A stretch of 64,000 nt of DNA, taken from the NCBI GenBank assembly GCA_007844125.1, contig CM017567.1:16941480-17005479 (forward strand). Reading direction: 5' to 3'. The stretch is from Sinonovacula constricta. Lineage: Eukaryota > Mollusca > Bivalvia > Cardiida > Solecurtidae. Position 1 is the stretch's first letter. Each line of letters starts with the position of its first letter. Shown one piece after another: positions 8,568-20,800 of this stretch. A program made the position numbers and the translations under genes. The notes under the pieces are model-generated. The model saw only the letters and a list, made by a program, of their open reading frames with translations. It was not told the DNA's origin and searched no databases.

Positions 8568-11560
8568 AATGTTTTCTACCCCTTGATTGTGTCATACATG
8601 GCTAAAGCCCATATTCTCTAATATATTTTTAATTGTAACAGCCCAATTAGTTTTGTTTGGGTACGTCTCCATATTTTTAATTAACATATTATAAGTATAC
8701 ACTATGTATTTAGTTGGATTGCTTGCTTTAATTTTAAGCCAAAATCTTATCATATGAATGATTCTCAATTTTTCTAATGGCATTCTACCTAGCTCTCCAT
8801 ATATGAATTCGTTTTGCGTTTGGGTTTTTACACCTAGTATTTCTTTGCAATATTTGAGGTGTATTCTTTCAATTTTGGTTATATTTAAAATCCCTAATAC
8901 TTCTGAACCGTAGTTTAATATTGATAATATGAGTTTGTCGAATAATTCTAAACGGTGACTTATTTTAATGTTTGTGAATTTAGCTAAATACTTTTCCATT
9001 TTAAAAATTGCTTTCGATGCCTGTCCAGCCAATGATTCATAGGCATGTGAAAAACTTCCTCCTGATGATACTTTAACGCCTAAATAATTAAAAGTTTGCA
9101 CAATATCTATCTGTTCATGGTTATATGTAAATTGTACATCTTGGGATATACGCCCTTTTCTAAAAATCATATATTACTTTTGGTAACATTTACGGTTAAT
9201 TTTGATCTCTGGCAGTATTCATGTAGTATATTTAGACTATTTTGCAAACTATCTTTACTCTCAGCAAAAATGACAATGTCATCTGCATATAATAACACAA
9301 ATAACTTAAACATATCGAGCTGAATTCCTACAGCACCGTTTAACATTAATGATTCCTCTAGATCATTTAAATATAGAGAAAAAAGGAAAGATTATAAGCA
9401 CTCGCCCTGAGCGAGCACGATATAATTAGTGTAACTCTCACTTAAGACGCCATCCACCCTTACTGTCGTTTTTAATGAGTTGTACATGAACTTAATGATA
9501 TTAAGAATTCTACCTCTAATCCCATTTTTTATTAACTTGTTCCATAGAATATCTCTAACTACATAGTCGTACGCCTTACTAAAGTCAATCATGGCGACAT
9601 AAAGTTTTTTATTCGAATTTAAAAAATGGCTTATAGCAGCGTTTAATACAAATATATTGTCAACCGTACTCGTACCTTTCCGAAACCCTGCCTGAGCTTC
9701 TACATATACGTTATATTTTTCTGCCCATGTGTTTAATCTATTGTTTAATATGCGTGTGAAAAGTTTTCCAAAATGACTTAAGAGAGATATACCACGGTAA
9801 TTCTCTACTAAGTTTATGTTTCCTTTTTTATGCAAAGGAATCATAATGCTATTATTCCATTTTTCCAATTCGAATATTTTATTAAATAGTGTGTACAGAT
9901 AATGTATTAATGTTTCTGAGCCATATTTGAAGAATTCATTTATTAGACAATCAGACCCTCCCGACCTATTATTTCGGAGTTCTTTGCATGCTTTGTTGAT
10001 TTCATACTGTGAAATTTCTATGTTTAATTCAGAGAACATTATTTGTAGCTCATTATTGATATATCTATTATTGAAATTAACCACATCTTCACCAGCTTGA
10101 AAAAAGTGTGAATCTGGATTATTTACTGCTTTAAAGTATGTGTAAAAATCATTATTAGATATATTTGTTTTTATTCCCTCCACATGAGGCATATTTTAAC
10201 ATTTTCCAATATTCCCATGCGTTATTGAATCTTAAATCTTCTAATTGTTTTGTTTTGTTTTTATTGTGTAAAACACGTTTTTGTCTTATACAAGTTTTAT
10301 AAGTACTTCTTGCTTCTGTCTATTTTCGTCAGATTTCTCCTTACTATAGTATCTTAGGTTCCTGTGGAATATTTTTCTTTTATCGTCACACTCATTGTCA
10401 AACCATTCATTTTTATAACTGTTTTGCCTTGAATTATTTCTTTTTATGTTCTTTTTAAACAATGGGTCGACGATATTCGTCATATAATTATAAAAAGTGT
10501 TAATATTATCATCAACTTTATTACAATTTTAAAGCTGATTCTACATTTATTGTCAACATGTGTAATTGTGCTAAATTATCACATTCGTTTAGCGCGTTAT
10601 TATATAATATATTTTTCTCTGCATCCCAGACATATTTATAATCATTTACCTGTGGTTTTATATTCTCTGGTTTATCTCTATATACTGTTTGTTTAAAACC
10701 ATTTATTGCAAAACTTAGAGCACAGTGATCAGACAAAATATTTGGCTCAAATACTACGAAATGAGTAAAATATTTCATAAAATCAGTTTTACATAATACA
10801 TAATCAACTGTACTACAACCAGCTGCCTTTATACAAGTAAACGCTCCGATGTTTTTGTCCTCACATACTCTTCCATTCATAATTTAAAAACCTGTCTGTT
10901 TACAATAATTCAACATGTTTAAACCGTGATCGTTGGTTATCAAGTCTTTATGACTTCTAGGCAATGGTATATCAATAATGTAATCATCTGGTAAAATATC
11001 TGCATTAATAAAATCATCATCTACGAAATCCTTATTGTTTCCTACTCTTGAGTTAAAATCTCCAGTTATTATAATATTCGGACTTGCATGTTCGTTTTCT
11101 AAGGTTATAATCTCATCTGTTAACAGATGAAATATATCCTGTTCAACAACTACTTGACGGCTACTTCCAGTCGGAATATTATAACAAAGGAATACAAAAA
11201 CGTCATCATTATAATCATTACTTAGTCCTTTAAGTTTTATCAATAAAATACAATCATTAATAGCCTTGATAAAGATATCATCATTATATAAGTGATCAAC
11301 TATGTAAATAATAAGTCCTCCGCTGTCTCTACGAGCTCTTTTGTGTTTAGTGACTATATTAAGAATTATGTGTTTAAAACCATATTTATCGTAATTAAAT
11401 AAATCATTACCCCATGTTTCACTTAATAACAATATATCGTGTTCATTAAACAGTTTGTTAAGTTCATCTGAGTCTAATTTATTAAAACTTTTCCCAATTA
11501 AACCTTGCACATTTAGCGTACACAGTCGAATATCCGTTCGGTACCTGGTATTATGCTAAC
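8568..11560 (-). pseudogene. LINE B ORF2, main piece: endonuclease and reverse transcriptase with several lesions
   Basis: Minus strand, from about 11554 downward. Endonuclease: TLNVQGLIGKSF, LLLSETWG, GDFNSRVG, then after a TAA at 10884-10886 NGRVCEDKN and the SDH motif (ILSDHCALSF). The frame shifts near 10500-10520, near 10300 and near 10200. Reverse transcriptase: NNRSGGSDCL, ENYRGISLLSHFGKL, AGFRKGTSTVDN, motif A MIDFSKAYD, AQGECL followed by an in-frame TAA near 9390, then LYLNDLEE and motif C YADD near 9282-9293. A one-base loss near 9170-9175 shifts the frame to the connector region (FNYLGVKVSSGG, YGSEVLG, YGELGRMPLE). A TGA at 8592-8594 replaces an expected Trp before the LINE C junction. 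The two polymerase motifs are conserved, but the gene is clearly dead. Confidence 0.85.
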
Positions 11561-11780
11561 GGTGGGATTTTTCGGTTGTGGGTTGATCGGTATGTTTTGT
11601 GTTGACTTCCTCAAGTACGCCTGCTGTACACTGTTGATCTGTAGCTGTACTGTTGTCGTTTCTATATGAGGGTGGTTTTACTGAATGGTCTGTGTCATTA
11701 CTGTTTGAATTGCTTACTGTATTCCCGCCAGTTTTCCCACCAGTTTTCGCGCGTCTCGCTCGGCCGACTTTCTTAACACT
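11561..11780 (-). other. Inter-ORF region of LINE B
   Basis: About 220 bases between the ORF1 stop and the first recognisable ORF2 codons. An in-frame stop just upstream of HNTRYRTDIRLCTLNV leaves no obvious ATG for ORF2. Translation of ORF2 may have depended on reinitiation, or the start has been lost. Confidence 0.45.
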
Positions 11781-12974
11781 TTACCCTTGCGGCTGGCCAC
11801 TCTGTACCTTTCTTCCATTCATATCTGTATCACGTGGAGTTTTCTTGGTCACTGATTGGTTAATTGGTTTCACGATTTTACTATCACTGTCGTGGTTGTT
11901 GTTTGCAGACGTAGTATGCTCGTGTTGCACGCTTTCTTCTCGTCCAGTTGTAAATACCGGTTGGATGTCATGTGATCCATTGCTATCCGTGTCACGTGTA
12001 TAAACATTATCAACAGGCCTATGGTCAACTGCCGATTTACTGTTACTTTCCCCAATCTTATGATTCCGGGTTAACACACTCTGTAATCTATCTTCGTTGA
12101 CTGTTTGGAACCAATCTGGAAAGAGATCTAAAACTAGCTTTCTCTCAATAAAAAGTCGGGCTGGGTATTTAATCTGTATGTGTGCTCGGTTTGCACGAGC
12201 GTCCCTTGCCTGCTGACTTGTGTAGAGTTGTTTCCGGGCTTTTGCTATTTCCTTTGGGTAGTCTCGATCTACACCGAACGGTGTTCTTTTCAGTTTATAA
12301 GCATTTTTCAGAATATGCTCTGTATCTACATAATCTCGAAAACGCACTATGATTGGTCTCTTTAGATCACTAGTTTGAGCGGGGTATCTAGGTTGGCCTA
12401 GACGATGTGCTCTGTCAATACACATATCCCCGGTGTCCACATCTAGTTTATCCTGAATAAAGTGTAGGATCTGAGAGGCACATGATAATCTAGTGTTTTC
12501 TGTAATGCCCCAGAATATTATGTTGTTCCTTCTACTACGAGCCTCTATATCTATTGATTTATATGACAGAATCTTAATTATTCTATCGTGTTCTGATACC
12601 AACTGTGTGTTCGTGTTTACAATCTCTGTGTTTTGTTTGACACGCTCCTGGACAAACTGTAGCTCGTGGTTGAATTTAAATTGTTCATTCTTTACTTCTT
12701 GAAGCAGTTCAAAGCTCTTATTTATTTTATCAAACAGACATACAAGTTTATTTTCATTGTCTAACCTTGCGAATGAGTTCGTATCCATGTCCATTGATCC
12801 GCTTGAGCTAATCTTCTTCCTCTTATTTCTACTCTCCACTGACCGCCATTTTGTACCCCTCCCATCACTGTTCTCAAAACTATTTCCAACTTCCACATTA
12901 TATTCTAAGACTGACGACTCACTATCACTTTCACTCGTGTCCGACACATAACTGTTCATCTGTGATTCTGCCAT
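11781..12974 (-). CDS. LINE B ORF1 protein, RNA-binding chaperone of L1 type
   Basis: An intact 397-codon frame from ATG (12972-12974) to a stop at 11781-11783. Residues 1-65 are acidic and Ser-rich, then basic. Residues about 75-145 are Gln/Glu/Lys-rich with heptad-like spacing, a likely coiled coil for trimer formation. SRRNNIIFWGI begins an RRM-like fold at about 150. IDRAHRLG, IIVRFRDY and GVDRDYPKEIAKARKQLY follow, and YPARLFIERKLVLDLFPDW closes the C-terminal domain at about 290. The last 100 residues are polar and low in complexity. In L1-type LINEs this protein binds the element RNA and acts as a nucleic-acid chaperone. The frame is undamaged although ORF2 of the same copy is broken at many points. 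The best match in the window is the partial ORF1 at 5-664. Confidence 0.8.
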   Translation of the reverse strand: MAESQMNSYVSDTSESDSESSVLEYNVEVGNSFENSDGRGTKWRSVESRNKRKKISSSGSMDMDTNSFARLDNENKLVCLFDKINKSFELLQEVKNEQFKFNHELQFVQERVKQNTEIVNTNTQLVSEHDRIIKILSYKSIDIEARSRRNNIIFWGITENTRLSCASQILHFIQDKLDVDTGDMCIDRAHRLGQPRYPAQTSDLKRPIIVRFRDYVDTEHILKNAYKLKRTPFGVDRDYPKEIAKARKQLYTSQQARDARANRAHIQIKYPARLFIERKLVLDLFPDWFQTVNEDRLQSVLTRNHKIGESNSKSAVDHRPVDNVYTRDTDSNGSHDIQPVFTTGREESVQHEHTTSANNNHDSDSKIVKPINQSVTKKTPRDTDMNGRKVQSGQPQG

Positions 12975-13076
12975 ACTCTTTATGCTAAAACTTAACCTGC
13001 GGTTAAAAGTAAAATATTATTTTATCACTCGACTCGAGAAAAACGCGTGCTGTCGTCGCCACTGGCCGTATATGAA
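12975..13076 (-). promoter_or_regulatory. 5' UTR and presumed internal promoter of LINE B
   Basis: The 102 bases between the right target duplication and the ORF1 ATG. On the minus strand it begins TTCATATACGGCCAGTGGCG and is GC-rich at its start. It contains a CTCGAGTCGAG dyad. Full-length LINEs carry their promoter here. That this stretch drives transcription is inferred from position only. Confidence 0.45.
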
Positions 13077-13082
13077 TTTAAA
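13077..13082. repeat. Right target-site duplication of LINE B (TTTAAA)
   Basis: Partner of 4747-4752. The LINE A frame continues directly from it. Confidence 0.75.
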
Positions 13083-16000
13083 TGTGAGAGGTTTAAAACG
13101 GAAACTTGATTATCCAGACTTTATTTCACTTGTGAATAACTACGATATTTTCTGCTTTTCAGAAACACATACAGATGTCCATGACAACGTTGAGATAGAT
13201 GGCTTTGACTTTATAGCTAAACACAGATCAATGAAATACAAACGTAAGTCCGGGGGTATTGGCATTTATGTAAAAAAGCATCTTTGTCCCTCAATAGATG
13301 TTATAAACTGCAGCTCTGACTATATCTTATGGCTAAAATTACGTAACACTTCATTGTTTAATCAAGAACCTGTAATTATTGGCGCAGTATACTTACCACC
13401 GGAAGGATCGCGCTTCATTAATGGTGACCTTTTACAACATTTTTAAAATGAAATAAATGATAAATGCATACAATTCCAACACATCATTTTAGTAGGCGAC
13501 ACTTACTGTAGAACGGCCAGAATGACAGACTTTATCCCATCGGACCCAACATTTGAAACCATATTTGACGTTGATGAAGAAAGCAAATCGAACCTTAATA
13601 AACATGCTATTTTAGAAAATACTGGATTACCTTTGCAAAGATTTTCAGCAGATAATAAATCAAACGCACATTGTATCCGACTGATTGAAATATGTAGAAC
13701 TAATAATCTTTTCATAATCAATGGTAGACTGCATAAAGATATGGGTATAGGAATGTTTACTTTGAGGGAAAAATCAGTTATAGACTATGCCATAGCATCA
13801 GCCGAGGTATTTCCGCTTATCTCTGACTTTTATATCTCGCCAACTGACTGCATCTTTTCCGACGGACATAGTTTAATAACAATAATTTGAAATTAAATGT
13901 GAATGTAAATAGTAAACCGACCTACCCTAATTATCCAAAAAAAGTTACTTGGAAACCAGATATGGCTAACACCTTTATAGCAAATATAGATCACAGCAAG
14001 ATAGAGAACATAACACAAAACTTCCCACTTGATAATACCTCCCTTGAACAAATTGAACATGTAACAAACGAAATAACATCTATTTCAGCACTGCAGCAAT
14101 GTTAACATTTCCTCAAAACCAAATTTATTTTCGTAGCACAAATAGTTCATCAAAACCGTGGTTTGGACCGAACTGTCATAAATCTAGAAACAGCTATCAT
14201 ACTGCTAAAGAAGAATATAGAAAACATCCGAATGACACAAAGTTTATCTTCGCAGTGCAAGCAAACAGTACAAACGAACAATGAACTACTAAAAATCATA
14301 AAGAAAAGAATCAAGACAAACTAAGACATCTTAATGACAATAACCCAAAGGAATATTGGTAATACTTAAGGAAGCTTAGTAAGAATAAAAGGAACGAAGA
14401 AACGCCATCAATGGAAGAATTTTATGATCATTTAAAAAAAAAATAACGAAAATAACGCTGCCGAAAATATCCCGAATTTTAACCTTAACACCTCAAACGA
14501 CTTGCTAAATGCCCCGATTAACGAACAAGAAATTGAAAAATGTATCAATAATCTGAAAAAAATGATAACGCCGCTAGCCCCAATGATAAAATATTAAACG
14601 AATACATCAAATGTACAAAAAGTTTAATGATGCCACTATATTACAAACTTTTTAACACTGTATTCAACACTGGTTTTTGACCACACACTTGGATTGAAGG
14701 TTTTATGGTGGCAATCTATAAAAATAAAGGAGATCCAAAAGATGTAAATAACTACAGGCCAATTACTATATTAAGCTGTTTAGGGAAACTATTCACGTCG
14801 ATTTTAAGCACGCGATTGAGCCAATTTCTTGAGGTTAATAGCGTAATTAACGAAAATCAAGCAAGATTTAGAAAAGGTTTTTCATGTGCCGATCATAAAT
14901 TCACACTCCATGCTTAATTGAAATAATGAAAAAGTCTAAACGAAAACTTTTTTGCGGCTTTATTGATTTTACCCAAGCGTTTGACATAGTTTGGAGAGTG
15001 GATTTATGACAAAAATTACTACAGTACTCAATAGATGGGAAATTCTCTTTAGTCATTTATAATATGTATCAACACTTAAAAGCTAGTATTCAATTAAATA
15101 ATATAATATCCGAATCGTTCCCATCCGAAATAGGGGTAAGACGAGGCCAAAACCTATCGCCGTTACTCTTTTCTTTGTTTCTAAATGACTTGCATCTTTA
15201 TCTTCATAACAGAGGTGCCAAAGGTATTGAATTATTTAGTAACGATGACGCTTCACTATGGCTTAAACTTCTTGTTATGCTCTATGCAGATGACACTGTT
15301 ACACTGTTGCAGACTCGGCTGACGATTTTCAACACAGCCTAGATGCAGTTAACGATTACTGTAATAATTGGCACTAGAATGTTAACATAGGTAAAACAAA
15401 GGTAATTGTCTTTGGTACAAGAGGATTATATAATGCACAATTTAAACTGGGATCCAAAACAATCGAAAATACACAGGAATATACTTATTTAGGAATCACT
15501 TTTAGTAACAATGGTTCTTTTTTGAAAGCGCGAAAACATATTAGCCAACAGGCAAACAAAGCCTTACACCTACTTTATATTAAAACTAAACATGCTGATC
15601 TGCCAATTGATTTAATTATAAAACTTTTTGACCATATAATAACGCCTATTTTGACATATTCGGATGTTTTTGGTTTTGAAAATATTGATAAACTAGAACG
15701 CATACATACCAACTTTCTCCGCAGAATTACAAATGCACGCAGGTCCACACCTATCTCTTTTATCTATGGCGAATTAAGCCGTTACCCTATCACTGTTATA
15801 ATCCAAAGTAAGATGATATCATTCTGGCTGTGCCTTGTCACTGGAAACAGAAATAAAATAAGTTACAAATTATACAAATATATGTAAGACAATAGTAATA
15901 TCAAGTCTAAATGGATAGAAACAATTAAAAATGTCCTTAACAGTACAGGGCGCCCAGACTTATGGTTAAATCAAGAAAAGATTCAAACTACAAATATAAA

Positions 16001-16447
16001 ACATATCAAACAAGTACTTATTGATCAATATCAGCTAGTTTACAGAACAGCAACAAAGGGAAAATATATAATTCTTTTAAAACAGTCCATTCATTTGAAG
16101 GATACATAAAAACACTTAGTAAAAAGCAAGTAATTGATCTTTTTAAATTTAGAACTGCAAACCACAACTTACCAATTGAGACCGGGCGTTATGACGGGAC
16201 GCTCCTCCAAGATCGAATATGCTCCCTCTGTAGCTCCAATAGCGTAGGCGACGAATATCATTATTAATTTGACTGTAGACTCTTCAACAACGACCGGACC
16301 CGACTTATAGGGAAATATATTTACTCGCCTTACCTAGTAAACCTTAAAATACTGTCTAGCACTGACACAAACTTACTAAAACAATTATGTAAATTCATAA
16401 ACAAAATTATTTCTACATTCAAAGAAAATTATAGAACTATATTTTAG
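13077..16447 (+). pseudogene. LINE A ORF2: endonuclease, reverse transcriptase and zinc knuckle, heavily mutated
   Basis: It resumes after LINE B with LNVRGLKRKLDYPDF. Endonuclease landmarks are FCFSETHTD, SGGIGIYV, then a TAA at 13444-13446, and VGDTYCRTA where the family has GDFN. NGRLHKDMGIGMF and FSDGHSL (an extra Gly in the SDH motif) follow. Several frame changes come between 13890 and 14700. Reverse transcriptase blocks: DVNNYRPITILSCLGKL (14742 onward), ENQARFRKGFSCADH, motif A GFIDFTQAFDIVW (about 14955-14993), RRGQNLSPLLF and motif C YADD (near 15284). Then YLGITFSNN, FGFENIDKLERIH, YGELSRYP and GRPDLW appear. A zinc knuckle (CSLC, H, then a TAA, then C) lies near 16220-16275. The reading frame ends at 16445-16447. 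At least eight lesions are visible. Sequence order and spacing leave no doubt about the element, and none that it is inactive. Confidence 0.85.
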
Positions 16448-17509
16448 CGTAATATGCCAATACCTCCGGCTTGCACTTCACTACACTGACTTAGATAACT
16501 TCGCTAGTACATTTATTATTATTTCATGAGTTTCCACTTTCTCCCGTGTCCCTAAATTTCAATGTCATATCAAATGACTCTCCAGAACTTCATCTTTAAT
16601 TTAAATTTTCACTGACAAAACGGCACGTGTAATCCACCTTATCCAATTGTACGTGTAACACTAATTTACCTCACATGTCCCGCAGTGCTCAGTAGCCTTT
16701 ACATGCGTCGGTAAAATCTCGTGCCCCACGTGCCTGCTTACAGCTGATAACCGACCTTCAAATTCAACACCCCCTTGCACCAGCGCACTGGTTATTACTC
16801 GTGCGTATCAATGCAGTTTGCATGAGCATACTGTCTCTATTTGTGTACATATACTTGCCAAAATTTATTTCAGTCTAAATGATAATCCAAACATTATTTC
16901 AACCAACAGTAATTATTTACATGCTACCTGTTACTCCCCTCCCTTCACACTTCACCACCACCTGTCCTCCCACACATCCACACTCTAGAACACTGATCCT
17001 TGAGATTTTCAGTCGAAACGTACTGATCTTTCTTGCCTCATTTCACGTCTTCTAAACGATTATAATTGCTTTTGCTATAATACAAATACTTTTTGTGTAC
17101 CACTACCTATTTCTTTTTCGCTCTCTCACCTTTCTTCAGTTTTTTTTTATGTAGCTCTATGATAAACTCCATTTTGTCTGTTAAATTGTAAAAATACTCA
17201 CCTATAAGATGCAAAATCTTTAGTGTATGTGCTAAACTTTTTTCTCTAGCATTTTCTCGCACTAGCTACTAGTATTTTAATGACATATTTGTAAAATTTG
17301 CATTACTTAGCTTGGTTCTTATTTGTTTGTTAACTATTTTACTAGAATTGCTATCATGCTCCACTGTAACTTGTATATGAGTTCGCTGTGAGACATGCAC
17401 AAGAAACAACAAAATACATATAATTAGAAATCATCTATATACATCATATATACATGTATTCACTATTCTTCCCTCACTCCCCGCTCCATTCTTTTCCACT
17501 CTCTGTCTT
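16448..17509 (+). other. Probable 3' UTR of LINE A and unique AT-rich sequence
   Basis: No open frame of note. Pyrimidine-rich patches are common. I cannot place the 3' end of LINE A or its right-hand duplication, because the left end of the element is also uncertain. Confidence 0.4.
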
Positions 17510-17511
17510 TC

Positions 17512-17740
17512 TCTTCCCGTATAGCATGCCGTGAACACCTGGCATGATACCACACCCAGTCACATTATCCTGACACCGGGCCAACCAGTCGTGGAACTAC
17601 CCTTATATTTGCTTGATCGTTAGCAAGGGAGCTATACCACTACCATTTTTTAACGACTTTGGTATGTCGCGGCCCGGGATCGAACCCGGGGCCTCCCTTA
17701 CCTGGAGCCGACGCTCTACCGATTGCGCTACCAGGTCCGG
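17512..17740 (-). mobile_element. tRNA-derived SINE, copy 1
   Basis: On the minus strand it begins GGACCTGGTAGCGCAATCGG, with a tRNA-type A box (TAGCGCAATCGG) and, about 50 bases later, a B box (GGTTCGATCCC) inside a CCCGGG...CCCGGG T-arm-like stem. The acceptor ends do not pair, so it is a tRNA-like head and not a tRNA gene. A conserved body follows (AAGCAAATATAA, GGTTGGCCCG, GACTGGGTGTGGTATCATGCC) and ends near GGCATGCTATAC. The same order recurs at 55279-55480. The body resembles, from memory, the central domain of a SINE superfamily widespread in molluscs. Such elements are transcribed by RNA polymerase III and moved by a partner LINE. Confidence 0.75.
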
Positions 17741-17865
17741 TTTTTGGAAAGTCTGGTTATATCTAATACAACAACATCTTACCTTATCTCTGGGTATCTC
17801 TTTATAGACTTATACTTAAGTTTACTTTAATTGTTAGACAGCACAAACTAGAGAAAACATAGCTT

Positions 17866-20800
17866 TTAATGTATATAATGTCAAACTCTATTAATGTATA
17901 TTACTTCAAACTCTATTAATGTATATTATGTCAAACCCTATTAATGTGTATTATGTCAAACTCTATTAATGTATATTATGTCAAACTATATTAATGTATA
18001 TTATGTCAAACTCTAAAAATGTGTATTATGTCAAACTCTATAAATGTCTATTATGTCAAACTCTATTAATGTGTATTATGTCAAACTCTATAAATGTGTA
18101 TTATGTCAAACTCTATCAATATCTATTATGGCAAACTCTATTAATGTGTATTATGTCAAACTCTATAAATGTGTATTATGTCAAACTCTATAAATATCTA
18201 TTATGTCAAACTCTATTAATGTGTATTATGTCAAACTCTATTAATGTGTATCATGTCAAACTCTATTAATGTATATTATGTCAAACCCTATTAGTGTGTA
18301 TTATGTCAAACTCTATTAATGTGTATTATGTCAAACTCTATAAATGTGTATTATGTCAAACTCTATAAATATCTATTATGTCAAACTCTATTAATGTGTA
18401 TTATGTCAAACTCTATAAATGTGTATTATGTCAAACTCTATAAATATCTATTATGTCAAACTCTATTAATGTGTATTATGTCAAACCCTATTAGTGTGTA
18501 TTATGTCAAACCCTATTAATGTGTATTATGCCAAACCCTATTAGTGTGTATTATGTCAAACTCTATTAATGTGTATTATGTCAAACTCTATTAATGTGTA
18601 TTATGTCAAACTATATTAATGTATATTATGTCAAACTCTATAAATGTGTATTATGTCAAACTCTATAAATGTCTATTATGTCAAACTCTATTAATGTGTA
18701 TTATGTCAAACTCTATTAATGTATATCATGTCAAACTCTATTAATGTGTATTATGTCAAACTCTTTAAATGTGTATTGTGTCAAACTATATTAATGTGTA
18801 TCATGTCAAACTCTATAAATGTGTATCATGTCAAACTCTATTAATGTGTATTATGTCAAACTCTTTAAATGTATATTATGTCAAACTCTATTAATGTGTA
18901 TTATGTCAAACTCTATTAATGTGTATTATGTCAAACTCTATAAATGTGTATCATGTCAAACTCTATTAATGTGTATTATGTCAAACTCTTTAAATGTGTA
19001 TTATGTCAAACTCTATTAATGTGTATTATGTCAAACTCTATTAATGTATATTATGTCAAACTCTATTAATGTGTATTATGTCAAACTCTATTAATGTGTA
19101 TTATGTCAAACTCTATAAATGTGTATCATGTCAAACTCTATTAATGTGTATTATGTCAAACTCTTTAAATGTGTATTATGTCAAACTCTATTAATGTGTA
19201 TTATGTCAAACTCTATAAATGTGTATTATGTCAAACTCTATTAATGTGTATTGTGTCAAACTCTATTAATGTGTATTGTGTCAAACTCTATTAATGTGTA
19301 TTATGTCAAACTCTATTAATGTGTATTTTGTCAAACTCTATTAATGTGTATTATGTCAAACTCTATTAATGTGTATTATGTCAAACTCTATTAATGTGTA
19401 TTATGTCAAACTCTATTCATGTATATTATGTCAAACTCTATTAATGTGTATTATGTCAAACTCTATAAATGTGTATCATGTCAAACTCTATTAATGTGTA
19501 TTATGTCAAACTCTTTAAATGTATATTATGTCAAACTCTATTAATGTATATTATGTCAAACTCTATTAATGTGTATTATGTCAAACTCTATTAATGTATA
19601 TTATGTCAAACTCTATTAATGTGTATCATGTCAAACTCTATTAATGTATATTATGTCAAACTCTATTAATGTGTATTATGTCAAACTCTATTAGTGTGTA
19701 TTATGTCAAACTCTATTATATATGTCAACTATTAATGTTCAAGTTATTATGTCAAACTCTATTAGTGTGTATTATGTCAAACTCTATTAATGTATATTAT
19801 GTCAAACTCTATAAATGTGTATTATGTCAAACTCTATAAATGTCTTTTATGTCAAACTCTATTAATGTGTATTATGTCAAACTCTATTAATGTATATCAT
19901 GTCAAACTCTATTAATGTGTATTATGTCAAACTCTATAAATGTGTATTATGTCAAACTCTATTAATGTGTATTATGTCAAACTCTATTAATGTATATCAT
20001 GTCAAACTCTATTAATGTGTTTTATGTCAAACTCTATAAATGTGTATTATTTCAAACTCTATAAATGTCTATTATGTCAAACTCTATTAATGTGTATTAT
20101 GTCAAACTCTATTAATGTATATCATGTCAAACTCTATTAATGTGTTTTATGTCAAACTCTATAAATGTGTATTATGTCAAACTCTATAAATGTCTATTAT
20201 GTCAAACTCTATTAATGTGTATTATGTCAAACTCTATTAATGTATATCATGTCAAACTCTATTAATGTGTATTATGTCAAACTCTATAAATGTATATTAT
20301 GTCAAACTCTATTAATGTATATTATGTCAAACTCTATAAATGTATATTATGTCAAACTATATTAATGTGTTTTATTTCAGACTCTATTATTGTGTATTAT
20401 TTCAGACTCTTTTAATGTGTATTATGTCAAACTCTATAAATGTGTATTATGTCAAACTCTATAAATGTCTATTATGTCAAACTCTATTAATGTATATCAT
20501 GTCAAACTCTATTAATGTGTTTTATGTCAAACTCTATTAATGTGTATCATGTCAAACTCTATTAATGTGTTTTATGTCAAACTCTATTAATGTGTATTAT
20601 GTCAAACTCTATAAATGTGTATTATGTCAAACTCTATAAATGTCTATTATGTCAAACTCTATTAATGTGTATTATGTCAAACTCTATTAATGTGTTTTAT
20701 GTCAAACTCTATTAATGTGTATTATGTCAAACTCTATAAATGTGTATTATGTCAAACTCTATAAATGTGTTTTATGTCAAACTCTATTAATGTATATTAT

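Larger units (their letters stand above)
4753..13076 (-). mobile_element. LINE B, full-length minus-strand non-LTR retrotransposon interrupted by LINE C
   Basis: Read on the minus strand it has a 102-bp 5' UTR, an intact 397-codon ORF1, about 230 bp between the ORFs, a broken ORF2 (endonuclease, reverse transcriptase, zinc-knuckle region), and a 3' UTR ending in AATAAAATACTTATCTATC at the TTTAAA duplication. Without the nested LINE C and one copy of C's duplication it would be about 5.3 kb. Both ends are defined by the target duplication and by restoration of LINE A's frame. Keeping its 5' end is unusual, because most LINE copies are 5'-truncated. Confidence 0.8.
3770..16447 (+). mobile_element. 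LINE A, decayed plus-strand non-LTR retrotransposon hosting three later insertions
   Basis: The outermost element of a nest. Its upstream reading frame occupies 3770-4644 (split by element D). The start of ORF2 lies at about 4700-4752, and ORF2 resumes at 13077 and runs to a stop at 16445-16447. The two halves join exactly. The left end reads CIKIGAL and the right end continues NVRGLKRKL, the usual start of a LINE endonuclease, once one copy of the TTTAAA duplication is removed. Elements D (3852-4396), B (4753-13076) and, inside B, C (5549-8562) arrived later. Many stops and frameshifts show that A is old. A second partial copy of the same family (E) begins at about 25.5 kb. Confidence 0.75.

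Noticed and set aside
5066..9170. 5' inversion (twin priming) of a single LINE to explain opposed fragments
   Set aside because: The minus-strand fragments on both sides of LINE C join in frame with each other and differ in sequence from C, so they belong to another element with C inserted in it.
17640..17740. Functional tRNA gene on the minus strand
   Set aside because: A and B boxes are present, but the acceptor stem does not pair and a SINE body follows. The same unit recurs at 55279.
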